DNA of 64,000 nucleotides from UBA6522 sp965221035 (GTDB lineage: Bacteria; Pseudomonadota; Gammaproteobacteria; Steroidobacterales; Rariloculaceae), in the NCBI GenBank assembly GCA_965221035.1, contig OZ244860.1, positions 1,860,001 through 1,924,000 of the forward strand, in the 5' to 3' direction. A program made the position numbers and the translations under genes. Below are positions 53,806 through 63,105 of this stretch, one piece after another; the first letter of the stretch is position 1; the number at the start of each line of letters is the position of its first letter. The notes under the pieces are model-generated. The model made no database searches, was not told the origin of the DNA, and saw only the letters and a list, made by a program, of their open reading frames with translations.

Positions 53806-54574
53806 CCGGATGCGGCTCGTAGCCGATGAGCTCGAAATCCTCGTAGCGGTAGTCGAACAGGGATTCCGGTCGCCGCCTGATCCTGAGCTGCGGCGGCGGC
53901 AGTGGCGTGCGGGCGAGCTGAAGATCGGCCTGCTCCAGGTGATTCAGATACAGGTGGCAGTCGCCGCCGGTCCAGATGAATTCGCCGGGTTCCAGACCGG
54001 TCTGCTGGGCCATCATGCGGGTCAGCAGCGCGTAGGAGGCGATGTTGAATGGCACGCCGAGGAAGACGTCGCAACTGCGCTGGTAGAGCTGGCACGAGAG
54101 CCGGCCGGCGGCCACGTAGAACTGGAACAGCAGGTGGCAGGGCGGCAGCGCCATATCGGCCAGTTCACCGACGTTCCAGGCGTTGACGATGATGCGCCGC
54201 GAGTCGGGATTGGTGCGAATCTGCTCGACCGCCTCGCCGATCTGGTCCACCGTGCCTCCGCCGGGCGTGGCCCAGGACCGCCACTGGGCGCCGTAAACCG
54301 GCCCCAGATCGCCTGATTCGTCGGCCCATTCGTCCCAGATCCGCACGCCGTTGTCGTTGAGGTAGCGGACGTTGGTGTCGCCGTTCAGGAACCAGAGCAG
54401 CTCGTGGATGATGGAGCGCAGATGCAGCTTCTTGGTGGTGAGCACCGGAAAACCCTCGCTCAGATCGCAGCGAAGCTGATGCCCGAAGATGCTCAGCGTC
54501 CCCGTGCCGGTGCGGTCTTCCTTTCGGACTCCCTTTTCGCGGATGGTCCTTAGAAGGTCGAGGTATTGCCTCAT
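53780..54574 (-). CDS. thyA: Thymidylate synthase ThyA
   Basis: A 264-residue ThyA, exactly the E. coli length. Motifs are EDRTGTGTLSIFGHQLRC at the N-terminus, the catalytic Cys146 region ALPPCHLLFQF, and QRSCDVFLGVPFNIASYALL. It methylates dUMP to dTMP using methylene-tetrahydrofolate. Its ATG (54572-54574) is the last three bases of a 29-bp tandem repeat, and no good SD is visible. It follows lgt at 106 bp, as in E. coli. Its 3' end overlaps apaH. Confidence 0.96.
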   Translation of the reverse strand: MRQYLDLLRTIREKGVRKEDRTGTGTLSIFGHQLRCDLSEGFPVLTTKKLHLRSIIHELLWFLNGDTNVRYLNDNGVRIWDEWADESGDLGPVYGAQWRSWATPGGGTVDQIGEAVEQIRTNPDSRRIIVNAWNVGELADMALPPCHLLFQFYVAAGRLSCQLYQRSCDVFLGVPFNIASYALLTRMMAQQTGLEPGEFIWTGGDCHLYLNHLEQADLQLARTPLPPPQLRIRRRPESLFDYRYEDFELIGYEPHPAIRAEVAV

Positions 54575-54658
54575 GCCGATGCCGGCCCGTCGGACCTTGT
54601 CATGCCTGCACCAGCCCGTCGAAGCCTGTCATGCCTGCACCGGCCTTTGGAACCCTGT
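54572..54658 (-). repeat. Three 29-bp tandem repeats at the thyA start
   Basis: Units at 54572-54600, 54601-54629 and 54630-54658, with a partial fourth. Each begins CATGCC on the plus strand, so on the coding strand each ends in GGCATG and the last supplies the thyA start codon. The array separates lgt from thyA. Confidence 0.85.
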
Positions 54659-54680
54659 CATGCCGACCCGGTGTCCCGTC

Positions 54681-55496
54681 TCACGCGGCGCGCGGTTGCG
54701 CATACCGGTTGATCCGATAGGCCATGAACACCATCACTGCCCCGGCCAGGATCATCGGCGTCGACAACACCTGCCCCATGGTGAGCCAGTCGAACGCCAG
54801 GTAGCCGCCGGCGGACGGGTTCAGGTGCACATCCGGCAGGCGCACGAACTCCACGGCGACGCGGAACGTACCGTAGAAGAACAGGAACGACCCGCAAAGG
54901 GCCATCATCGGCCGGGGCTTGCGCGAGAACCACCACAGGATTCCGAACAGGACCAGACCCTCCAGAAAGGCTTCGTAGAGCTGGCTCGGATGCCTGGGGA
55001 CGCCGTTCACCCAGACAGCGTAGAACGCGTCCGGAGGCGCCTGCGCGCCCCAGAGTTCGCCGTTGATGAAATTGCCGACCCGGCCCAGGCCCAGGCCCGG
55101 CGCCACCCAGGGCGCGAGAAAATCGGCCACCGCCACCACCGGCCGGCCGATCTTGCGTGCATAGAGCAGGAGCGCGACAATCACCCCGATGAGCCCGCCG
55201 TGGAACGACATGCCGCCCTCCCAGACCCGGAACACCGACAGGGGATTGTCGAGCACGCCGGCGAACCCGTAGAACAGCATGTAGCCGAGCCGTCCGCCGA
55301 GGATGACCCCCACCGCGGCATAGAACACCAGGTCCGAGACCTGGGCCGCGGTCACGGGACTGTCGGCGCGGCGCGTCCGGGAGCGCATCCCCAGCCACGC
55401 GATCAGGAAACCCAACAGGTACATCAGCCCGTACCAGCGCACTTGCAGCGGGCCGATGGCGATCGCGACGGGATCGATTTGCGGGTAGTCGAACAC
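54681..55496 (-). CDS. lgt: Prolipoprotein diacylglyceryl transferase Lgt
   Basis: A 271-residue, seven-helix membrane enzyme. The Lgt signature GRVGNFINGELWG is present, along with GGMSFHGGLIGV and a conserved N-terminal RWYGLMYLLGF. It transfers diacylglycerol from phosphatidylglycerol to lipobox cysteines, and would act on the MacA-like lipoprotein here. Start is GTG at 55496. It is divergent from the thioredoxin-domain gene and followed by thyA. Confidence 0.95.
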   Translation of the reverse strand: MFDYPQIDPVAIAIGPLQVRWYGLMYLLGFLIAWLGMRSRTRRADSPVTAAQVSDLVFYAAVGVILGGRLGYMLFYGFAGVLDNPLSVFRVWEGGMSFHGGLIGVIVALLLYARKIGRPVVAVADFLAPWVAPGLGLGRVGNFINGELWGAQAPPDAFYAVWVNGVPRHPSQLYEAFLEGLVLFGILWWFSRKPRPMMALCGSFLFFYGTFRVAVEFVRLPDVHLNPSAGGYLAFDWLTMGQVLSTPMILAGAVMVFMAYRINRYAQPRAA

Positions 55497-55559
55497 GGGC
55501 GTTCAGTTTAATCTTCCCGAGGCGGCGACGGTAGGCCGCAAACTGCTATAGTCGAATCC

Positions 55560-57617
<2,058 letters not shown>

Positions 57618-57715
57618 GTTCGGGACTTGCCCAAATTCTGTGCAGTTCGAAAATGTCAAATACTGACCCAAAGCAATCACCATAACCTTCCCAGCCGGGC
57701 CCGGCGTCTGCCCCG

Positions 57716-57925
57716 ATGTCGGCGTCCTCACCGGAACTCGCTATCGGAAGGGTTCAGCCAGGGTTTCAGCACGTCAATGGTCGGATTGACGATATCAAGC
57801 GTCAGATTGACGGCATCGAAGTCCGATTCGAAGGTTTCCAGAACCGGCTCGATCATATCGACCATGGGCTTCGAAGGGTAGAAAATATCATTTGGGTCGC
57901 CATGGGTTGCGTCATCCAAGCCTGA
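57716..57925 (+). CDS. Small coiled-coil protein with C-terminal hydrophobic tail
   Basis: A possible 69-residue protein. After a short Ser/Pro start, residues 24-56 form perfect heptads with Ile/Leu/Phe/Val at a and d positions (DDIKRQIDGIEVRF, then EGFQNRLDHIDHGL), ending in a short hydrophobic stretch (IIWVAMG). This pattern is common in small membrane-tethered coiled-coil proteins. No good SD is seen, and the tail is short for a full membrane helix, so it could be a truncated copy. Its last 14 bp overlap the acetyltransferase toxin gene on the other strand. Function unknown. Confidence 0.4.
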   Translation: MSASSPELAIGRVQPGFQHVNGRIDDIKRQIDGIEVRFEGFQNRLDHIDHGLRRVENIIWVAMGCVIQA

Positions 57926-58412
57926 GCGCCTTGCGGGCTGTCGACAACGGTAGGGTCAATAAGAGAGGATCGAGTGGCGACGTCATGAAACCCAAATGAC
58001 GATAGAATCCGACCGCTTCTGTATCCAAGGCATGCACGAGCAAGGCCCTGATGCCTACGAATTCCGCTACCTTCAACGTACGCAGAGTGGCATCGCGGAC
58101 GAGGCCACGAGCAATTCCTCTGCCTTGGAAGGAGGTGGCGACCGCCAGCCGTCCAATTAGCATGACAGGGATCGGGTCCGGCATGTTGCGGCGCACGCTG
58201 CCCGGCGCGGCCTTGCGCTCTACTGACCCCGTCGCGAGACTGTAATAAGCAGCCACGACCCCTTCGTCGCATACTACGTAGGTCCGTGAACCACCTTCAC
58301 GTTCGTTCCGCAAGGCATGGGAAATCAGCCAGCTATCGAGCGCAAGTCTTCCACAGTCAAATCCGCTTAATACATGATCAGCAGTTATGGACTCCGGTTT
58401 GGTCAGTGCCAT
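57912..58412 (-). CDS. GNAT acetyltransferase toxin (TacT/AtaT-like)
   Basis: A 166-residue GNAT protein. The acetyl-CoA motif RLAVATSFQGRGIARGLVRDA is intact, and the C-terminal YRHLGFMTSP is typical of TacT/AtaT toxins. The opening KPESITADHVLSGFDCG resembles this group strongly. These toxins acetylate aminoacyl-tRNA and stop translation. ATG at 58412 lies ten bases after the stop of a DUF1778-type antitoxin, the standard TacAT order. Confidence 0.9.
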   Translation of the reverse strand: MALTKPESITADHVLSGFDCGRLALDSWLISHALRNEREGGSRTYVVCDEGVVAAYYSLATGSVERKAAPGSVRRNMPDPIPVMLIGRLAVATSFQGRGIARGLVRDATLRTLKVAEFVGIRALLVHALDTEAVGFYRHLGFMTSPLDPLLLTLPLSTARKALRLG

Positions 58413-58422
58413 GAGCCAACGC

Positions 58423-58686
58423 TCAAGTACCCCATGGTGGTGGCGTATTGAGCGTCCTGCGCAGACCATCGTCGGCTTCGATGGGCGCGTCGAGCAGGGT
58501 ATTGAACGCGTCATAAATGGCCTTGTCCACGATCAAAAGCCGCTGGTCTAGCAATACCCGCTCTGCCGCTTCGCGGGCAGTGTCGAGCACGAATTGCGTA
58601 CGCGAAATACCCAGCCGCCGTGCCGCTCGATCAATCAGCGCCTTCTGTTCCGACGAGGCCCGAATATGAATTGCTTGTGTTTGCAA
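58423..58686 (-). CDS. DUF1778-type (TacA-like) antitoxin
   Basis: An 87-residue ribbon-helix-helix antitoxin: IHIRASSEQKALIDRAARRLG, then SRTQFVLDTAREAAERVL, typical of DUF1778. The C-terminal tail (residues about 55-87) should bind the toxin. The frame is open to an ATG at 58806, but a sigma-70 promoter sits inside that stretch (58729-58757), so translation must start later. TTG 58686 gives the family length; TTG 58707 is the alternative. The antitoxin probably represses the promoter. Confidence 0.85.
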   Translation of the reverse strand: MQTQAIHIRASSEQKALIDRAARRLGISRTQFVLDTAREAAERVLLDQRLLIVDKAIYDAFNTLLDAPIEADDGLRRTLNTPPPWGT

Positions 58687-58728
58687 GGCTCGCTGTCCCG
58701 CAGTCAATGCGTCAAAGTGTAAACGATG

Positions 58729-58757
58729 TATATACAACTTGCCGTTGGAATTGTCAA
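58729..58757 (-). promoter_or_regulatory. Sigma-70 promoter of the tacAT-like module
   Basis: On the minus strand TTGACA (58752-58757) and TATATA (58729-58734) are exactly 17 bp apart, with predicted transcription start near 58722. This leaves a leader of about 15-36 nt to the TTG starts and rules out the ATG at 58806 as the main start. Confidence 0.65.
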
Positions 58758-58805
58758 CATACTCACGTAGCCGCACCTCGGCTTCATGATTCCTTGCCGA
58801 GTACA

Positions 58806-59912
58806 TCACTCCCTCCTCTGCCGCCGGATCGCATACTCGCGCAGTTTTACCCGGTACGCTCCGATGTCGTGGTACCTCACCAGACGCTTGTGGGTGGAGA
58901 GTTCGCCGAACAGCAATTGTCGGCCGTATCGCCACAGACGCTGCAAACCGCCAATGCCGATCTCGTTTCGGAGCCGGGGATACGTTCCATCCACGCCTTC
59001 GTCGCAAATGGAAAGATAGCGCTGGTAGCCGTAGTGCCTGTAACCCTGGTAACGGCGCAGGCGACGGGTGAGCAGGTTGAAGGGTGAGAAGATCACGCCG
59101 GCGCCTCGGGAGAGCGCCTTGAGGCACTCGATGGTCACGCCGACCGGCGGCACCATGGGCACGGGGTCGGCGCCGTTGACGATCCGGTAGATGGGCGTGC
59201 GGAAGCGGTCCAGGAGCCCGTTGTCGCCGACACGGGGCGCTCCGTAGGTATAGCAGGCCGCGAGCCGGTTGCCGGAGGTGTACCAGGTGGCCAGTGTCGC
59301 CAGCGCGCCGCCCAGGGAATGGCCCGTGAAGTAGAGCGGGTAGCCCTCGCAGTCGCGCAGATACTCGTGGATGCTGTTCTCCACCGACTTGAATGCCTGG
59401 TTGAAGCCTTCGTGCACATGGCCCAGCGTCTTGTTGCTTTCGGGGTTGTCGCCACGCACGGCAATCTTGTCGGCCCTCAGATTGGTCATCCAGTCGCGCA
59501 CCTGCTGCGTGCCGCGAAAGGCGACGACGGCCATGCCGGAGGTCTCGTCGGTATGGCGGACGGCTACATAGCCCTGGGTGTCCGTCCGGGTGTCGAAGAG
59601 CACGCCCCGCAGCTCGAATCCGCCGATTTCGAGAACCGAGCGAAGCCGTTCGTTGTCGGTACCGCCGACACTGTCCAGACGGCCGACGACATCCATGAGC
59701 CTGTCCGCGATGGCCTTGCGGTCGTTGAGTTCGGCCAGTTCCCTGGCCAGGTCCAGCAGCCGGCCGCGGTCTTCCTGGTCGAACCGGATGTAGGCGAGTT
59801 CCGAGAGGATCGCCATTAGCCACGCCGTCCGGTCGCTGTATGCGGCCCGTTTGGCCGGCGGTTTCAGTACGGAAAAACGGCGCAAATCGTTGCCAAGGGC
59901 CTGTTCGAACAT
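58806..59912 (-). CDS. Class 3 lipase family protein
   Basis: A 368-residue alpha/beta-hydrolase. The lipase box FTGHSLGGALA has Ser199, the likely acid is Asp in NGADPVPMVPP, and the His is in YHDIGAYRVKL. The oxyanion segment VVAFRGTQQVRDW is characteristic of class 3 lipases. No signal peptide is seen, so it is cytoplasmic or exported by another route. Its stop lies beside the tacAT-like module. A strong terminator of the trimeric autotransporter gene lies just upstream of its start, so it has its own promoter. Confidence 0.87.
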   Translation of the reverse strand: MFEQALGNDLRRFSVLKPPAKRAAYSDRTAWLMAILSELAYIRFDQEDRGRLLDLARELAELNDRKAIADRLMDVVGRLDSVGGTDNERLRSVLEIGGFELRGVLFDTRTDTQGYVAVRHTDETSGMAVVAFRGTQQVRDWMTNLRADKIAVRGDNPESNKTLGHVHEGFNQAFKSVENSIHEYLRDCEGYPLYFTGHSLGGALATLATWYTSGNRLAACYTYGAPRVGDNGLLDRFRTPIYRIVNGADPVPMVPPVGVTIECLKALSRGAGVIFSPFNLLTRRLRRYQGYRHYGYQRYLSICDEGVDGTYPRLRNEIGIGGLQRLWRYGRQLLFGELSTHKRLVRYHDIGAYRVKLREYAIRRQRRE

Positions 59913-59936
59913 CGTCGCTGCCTCCCTGCGCGCACG

Positions 59937-59970
59937 AAAAACCGGCGGCCCGATTGCTCGGACCGCCGGC
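59937..59970 (-). terminator. Rho-independent terminator of the trimeric autotransporter gene
   Basis: A 12-bp stem with one G-U pair (CCGGCGGTCCGA / TCGGGCCGCCGG), a GCAA tetraloop and a run of five T on the minus strand, 28 bp downstream of the stop at 59997. This is the clearest intrinsic terminator in the window. Confidence 0.85.
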
Positions 59971-59996
59971 TGGTTTGAGGGTTTACGAGTAGCGGG

Positions 59997-62294
59997 TTAG
60001 AACTGGAAGCCCACGCCTGCCGAGGCGCCGGTCTCGCCACCACTGCTCGTCACACCAATCTTGAACGAGGCCTGCTCGCCCTGGATCTGGAAGCCGACCG
60101 CAAACGCCGACTCACCGTCATACGATCCAACGCCGATGGAGATGCCACGTCCGTTGATCGCGGGCATTCCGGCCAGCGCCATGGAGGCGGCCACACCGGC
60201 CCGGACCACGTCTAGAGCCTCGCTCAGCTCACCGACTTCGCTACGCAATTCGTTACGCAACGCGCCAATCGCGCTTTCGTTCGCGCTGATCGCGCTCCTG
60301 TTTTCGCCGATGGCCGTCGTGTTAGCCGAGATATTGCCAGCGTTGGTCGAGATATTGCCCGCGTTGGTCATGATGTCGGCCGCGTTGGTGTCAATCAGGC
60401 CACGGTTTGCCACGATATTACCGGCATTCGTAGAGATATTGCCGGCGTTCGTCGCGATATTGTCGGCATTCGTAGAGATATTGCCGGCGTTCGTCGCGAT
60501 ATTGTCGGCATTCGTAGAGATATTGCCTTCATTCGTGGTAACTCGACCATCGAGAGCCTCGATATTTTCCGAATTCACGGCCACCGAGCCACCTTCGCCA
60601 ACCAGATCTTCCACAGACTGGGCCACTGTATCAGCCGTGCTCTGCGCCGCGGCAGCCGCGTCGTAAGCACCGTCAATCGTTTCAATCAAGACCCCGCCAT
60701 CGTCACCCTGGCCCTCACCCGAGTCAGGCTTCAGGGTTTCCAGGACCAGATCCCTGACCGGGCTGTCTTCGGCAAGCAAGTTCTGGAAACTGCCCTGCGC
60801 GTTTTTCGCGGCGGTCAGAGCCGTGTCGGCATCCGTTACCGCTTTCGCTGCCGCATCCTTCGTCGCCTGGTCCGGCGTGTCGTCGCCCGTAAGGCCATCA
60901 AGCCTTGCGACTTCCGCTTCGGCCCGGGACTTCAACAGTGTTCGCCTGTCCACCAACTGCTGGTAGAAGTCCTGCGGATTCGTGAATGCATTCCGCACTG
61001 CCGCGGTTGCGGTTTCGCGGTCCGCCAACGCACCTGTAAGGCCTTGGCCAGCATTGGTACGCTCGGTTACGGCGTTGTTATATCCGGTGTAACGCGACTG
61101 GAGCGACTGCACCCCTTCCGTGGCGGTATCCAGATCCGTGTTGTCTGCGATCATACCGTCGAACTGCGCCTGGTAGTGATCGCGCTCCAGCTTGGCCCGC
61201 CTGACGGCCTCAGCAAACACGCCGTCAAGAAAACTGTTCTGGTTTTCACTCTGAGCCTTTTCCAACGCCGCGACGGTCCCCTTAACTGAATCGAGCCTCG
61301 CGGAAACCGCCGAATAGTCCTGTGCGCTTGTCGTATCAACCAAAGCGCCGTCAACTATGGACTTCGGAACGATCAGGTTGCCGCTCGCGTCGAAGTTGGA
61401 GTTGTCGGCACCGGTTATTACACCCGTGTCGGGGTCCTGTATTGCGGTATTGCCGCCTTCGACGTTGGCATATTGACGCAGGTTTACGAGACTGAGATTG
61501 CCGTCACGATCAAACAAGCCATCAATCTGAGAGACTGAACGCAGCGGCACGTAGTTGGCATAGCTGGAATCATTCAGTTCCGTCAACTTGTCTGCGGCGT
61601 CGTTGACCGCCGTGTTCCAACGCGCTACTGCCGAATCCACCGCAGCCTTGGCTTGCCACTCTGCGACACCGGCCATGTTGATTGGACCCTGACTAGCCGC
61701 ATTGAACTCGTTGTTTGCCGTGGTTTGAGCGTTCAGCGCAGCCGTCCGCGCTTCCCTGGCGGCGTTGATCAGCGTCTCCTGGGTGTCGTCACCGATTTCG
61801 TCGTTAAGCAATGCGTTCAACGCATCATCAGCCGTCTTGAATGCGGCGTCCGCAGCAAGCTTTGCGTTGTACTTGTTCAACGCGTCGGTGTAGGCCGCGC
61901 CAACATCCGCAGCGATGCCGGATGCGATCGGAATTGGGGCGCCCTGATCGTCTACCCCGCCACCGCAGTTGCCGTTCTCGGGGTCGATGACGTAAAGAAT
62001 GTCCGCCAAGCCGGAATCATCGCCGGTGGGCACCCCTGACGCGTCCAAGGCGATCGTCGCATTACCGTCGACCTTTGCCTTCAGGGCTTCGGCCAGGCTG
62101 GCTGGCGGCGTGGGCACGTTGTTCTTACAAGCCACTTGCCCGTTGAACAAATCCGGAGCCGGAATTTCCTGGGCGGACGCAGACCCTACCGCGAGCGCCC
62201 CCAAGCCCAGCGCACTCAGCACCGTCACCATCAATCGTTTAAGAACCATGAGCGTTCCCCTATTCATCGCATGCCCCTTCAAAGCAGTAGTCAT
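59997..62294 (-). CDS. Trimeric autotransporter adhesin (YadA-type)
   Basis: A 765-residue surface protein. ATG 62294 has a GAGGAA SD seven bases upstream and gives a long signal peptide (hydrophobic LMVTVLSALGLGALAVG, cleavage near SASAQ). The passenger is Ala/Asp-rich and helical. Residues about 575-670 form a stalk of about 13 heptads with Ile at a and Asn at d (NISTNADNIATNAG pattern), the N@d layers known from trimeric coiled coils. The last 80 residues are the YadA anchor barrel, ending in Phe (GVGFQF). It has its own promoter and terminator. The passenger ligand is unknown. Confidence 0.87.
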   Translation of the reverse strand: MTTALKGHAMNRGTLMVLKRLMVTVLSALGLGALAVGSASAQEIPAPDLFNGQVACKNNVPTPPASLAEALKAKVDGNATIALDASGVPTGDDSGLADILYVIDPENGNCGGGVDDQGAPIPIASGIAADVGAAYTDALNKYNAKLAADAAFKTADDALNALLNDEIGDDTQETLINAAREARTAALNAQTTANNEFNAASQGPINMAGVAEWQAKAAVDSAVARWNTAVNDAADKLTELNDSSYANYVPLRSVSQIDGLFDRDGNLSLVNLRQYANVEGGNTAIQDPDTGVITGADNSNFDASGNLIVPKSIVDGALVDTTSAQDYSAVSARLDSVKGTVAALEKAQSENQNSFLDGVFAEAVRRAKLERDHYQAQFDGMIADNTDLDTATEGVQSLQSRYTGYNNAVTERTNAGQGLTGALADRETATAAVRNAFTNPQDFYQQLVDRRTLLKSRAEAEVARLDGLTGDDTPDQATKDAAAKAVTDADTALTAAKNAQGSFQNLLAEDSPVRDLVLETLKPDSGEGQGDDGGVLIETIDGAYDAAAAAQSTADTVAQSVEDLVGEGGSVAVNSENIEALDGRVTTNEGNISTNADNIATNAGNISTNADNIATNAGNISTNAGNIVANRGLIDTNAADIMTNAGNISTNAGNISANTTAIGENRSAISANESAIGALRNELRSEVGELSEALDVVRAGVAASMALAGMPAINGRGISIGVGSYDGESAFAVGFQIQGEQASFKIGVTSSGGETGASAGVGFQF
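60330..60540 (-). repeat. 21/42-bp repeat array coding the autotransporter stalk
   Basis: A 21-bp unit (seven residues) repeats about ten times, with a higher-order 42-bp unit repeated twice nearly identically around 60430-60530. Recombination between units would change stalk length in seven-residue steps. Confidence 0.8.
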
Positions 62295-62370
62295 AACGAA
62301 ATTCCTCGAAATGGTTGCGTCTAACAACCCCGTATTGTTCCCACCGACGCAAACCGTCGATTACGGCGGG

Positions 62371-62399
62371 ATAATAGCCAGTACCAACGCCTAGTACAA
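62371..62399 (-). promoter_or_regulatory. Sigma-70 promoter of the trimeric autotransporter
   Basis: TTGTAC (62394-62399) and TATTAT (62371-62376) with a 17-bp spacer on the minus strand, about 70 nt upstream of the ATG at 62294. The surrounding DNA is AT-rich, with a T-run of eight just upstream. Confidence 0.6.
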
Positions 62400-62910
62400 G
62401 ATTTTTTTTCAGAAACTACCCTGCCCCGGCGCCACTCGGATAATACCATGTATCCAGACAGATAATTTTTGCGTTCCAACATTGAGCCGAATATTTCCAG
62501 CATTCCATCGGCGAATTTTTCCCTAGCATACAACAATTCGCGTCAAACATGCGTAATCGATTTTGCCCGATCATAGCACTGCTGTCCGGTCAAAACATCG
62601 TAAATCTTAATTTTCATAGATATAACAATAATTTAGAGGAATAATTGGGTGTTCCTGACTTGAACGCGAATCGGGCGGAATGGCCTTTTCTGGAGCTCCG
62701 GTGTCCTAGATGTTGGGAAATACATACCGGAAAGACACTGTTCTTGCCGATCATGGATTTCCAGCCGTGGAGAACGTTTCATCGGCTGGTTGCCCGTTAC
62801 CAGGTGGATAACCGGGTTCGCACCCTGCCTTGTTGCGAACCTACCGGATCCTGGCGTTTGCGCGGAAAGCGCTGGCCACCGGGGCGCGCGAGGGGCGGAT
62901 CATTCGCATT
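62400..62910. other. AT-rich intergenic region without a supportable gene
   Basis: This stretch upstream of the trimeric autotransporter contains only weak open frames. A plus-strand frame from TTG 62645 has an AGAGGA SD and CPRC/CC cysteine pairs but no recognisable fold, so it was not called. Confidence 0.4.
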
Positions 62911-63045
62911 TCAACCGCCTGAAGGAATCACGCCTCTGGACTGTAACAAGCCGTAGATCACGCCGAACATCGCGAACATCGCCATACCGGCCTCGAAGCG
63001 TTCAGTGGTCACCAGTTGGTTGGCAGATTCCCCCATGACCTCCAC
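62911..63045 (-). CDS. Possible small membrane protein downstream of the autotransporter-like gene
   Basis: A 44-residue frame starting at GTG 63045 with GAGG five bases upstream (ATG 63036 is the alternative). It encodes a polar start (GESANQLVTTERFEAG), a hydrophobic helix (MAMFAMFGVIYGLL) and a short tail (QSRGVIPSGG). The same frame continues upstream without a stop to the TAA ending the autotransporter-like gene at 63106, so it could also be a remnant of a longer tail or a readthrough segment. Composition looks protein-like; no family was recognised. Confidence 0.35.
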   Translation of the reverse strand: MEVMGESANQLVTTERFEAGMAMFAMFGVIYGLLQSRGVIPSGG

Positions 63046-63105
63046 AATGGCCTCGGCCTGATAAGTCCCGTCGCACCACGCCCAGATCGCTGCCCGGGTC
63101 GCCGC

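Noticed and set aside
62645..62956. Plus-strand frame with CPRC and CC cysteine pairs
   Set aside because: It has an SD-like AGAGGA but no recognisable fold, and the sequence after codon 60 is Arg/Gly/Trp-rich noise; evidence was too weak to call a zinc-ribbon protein.
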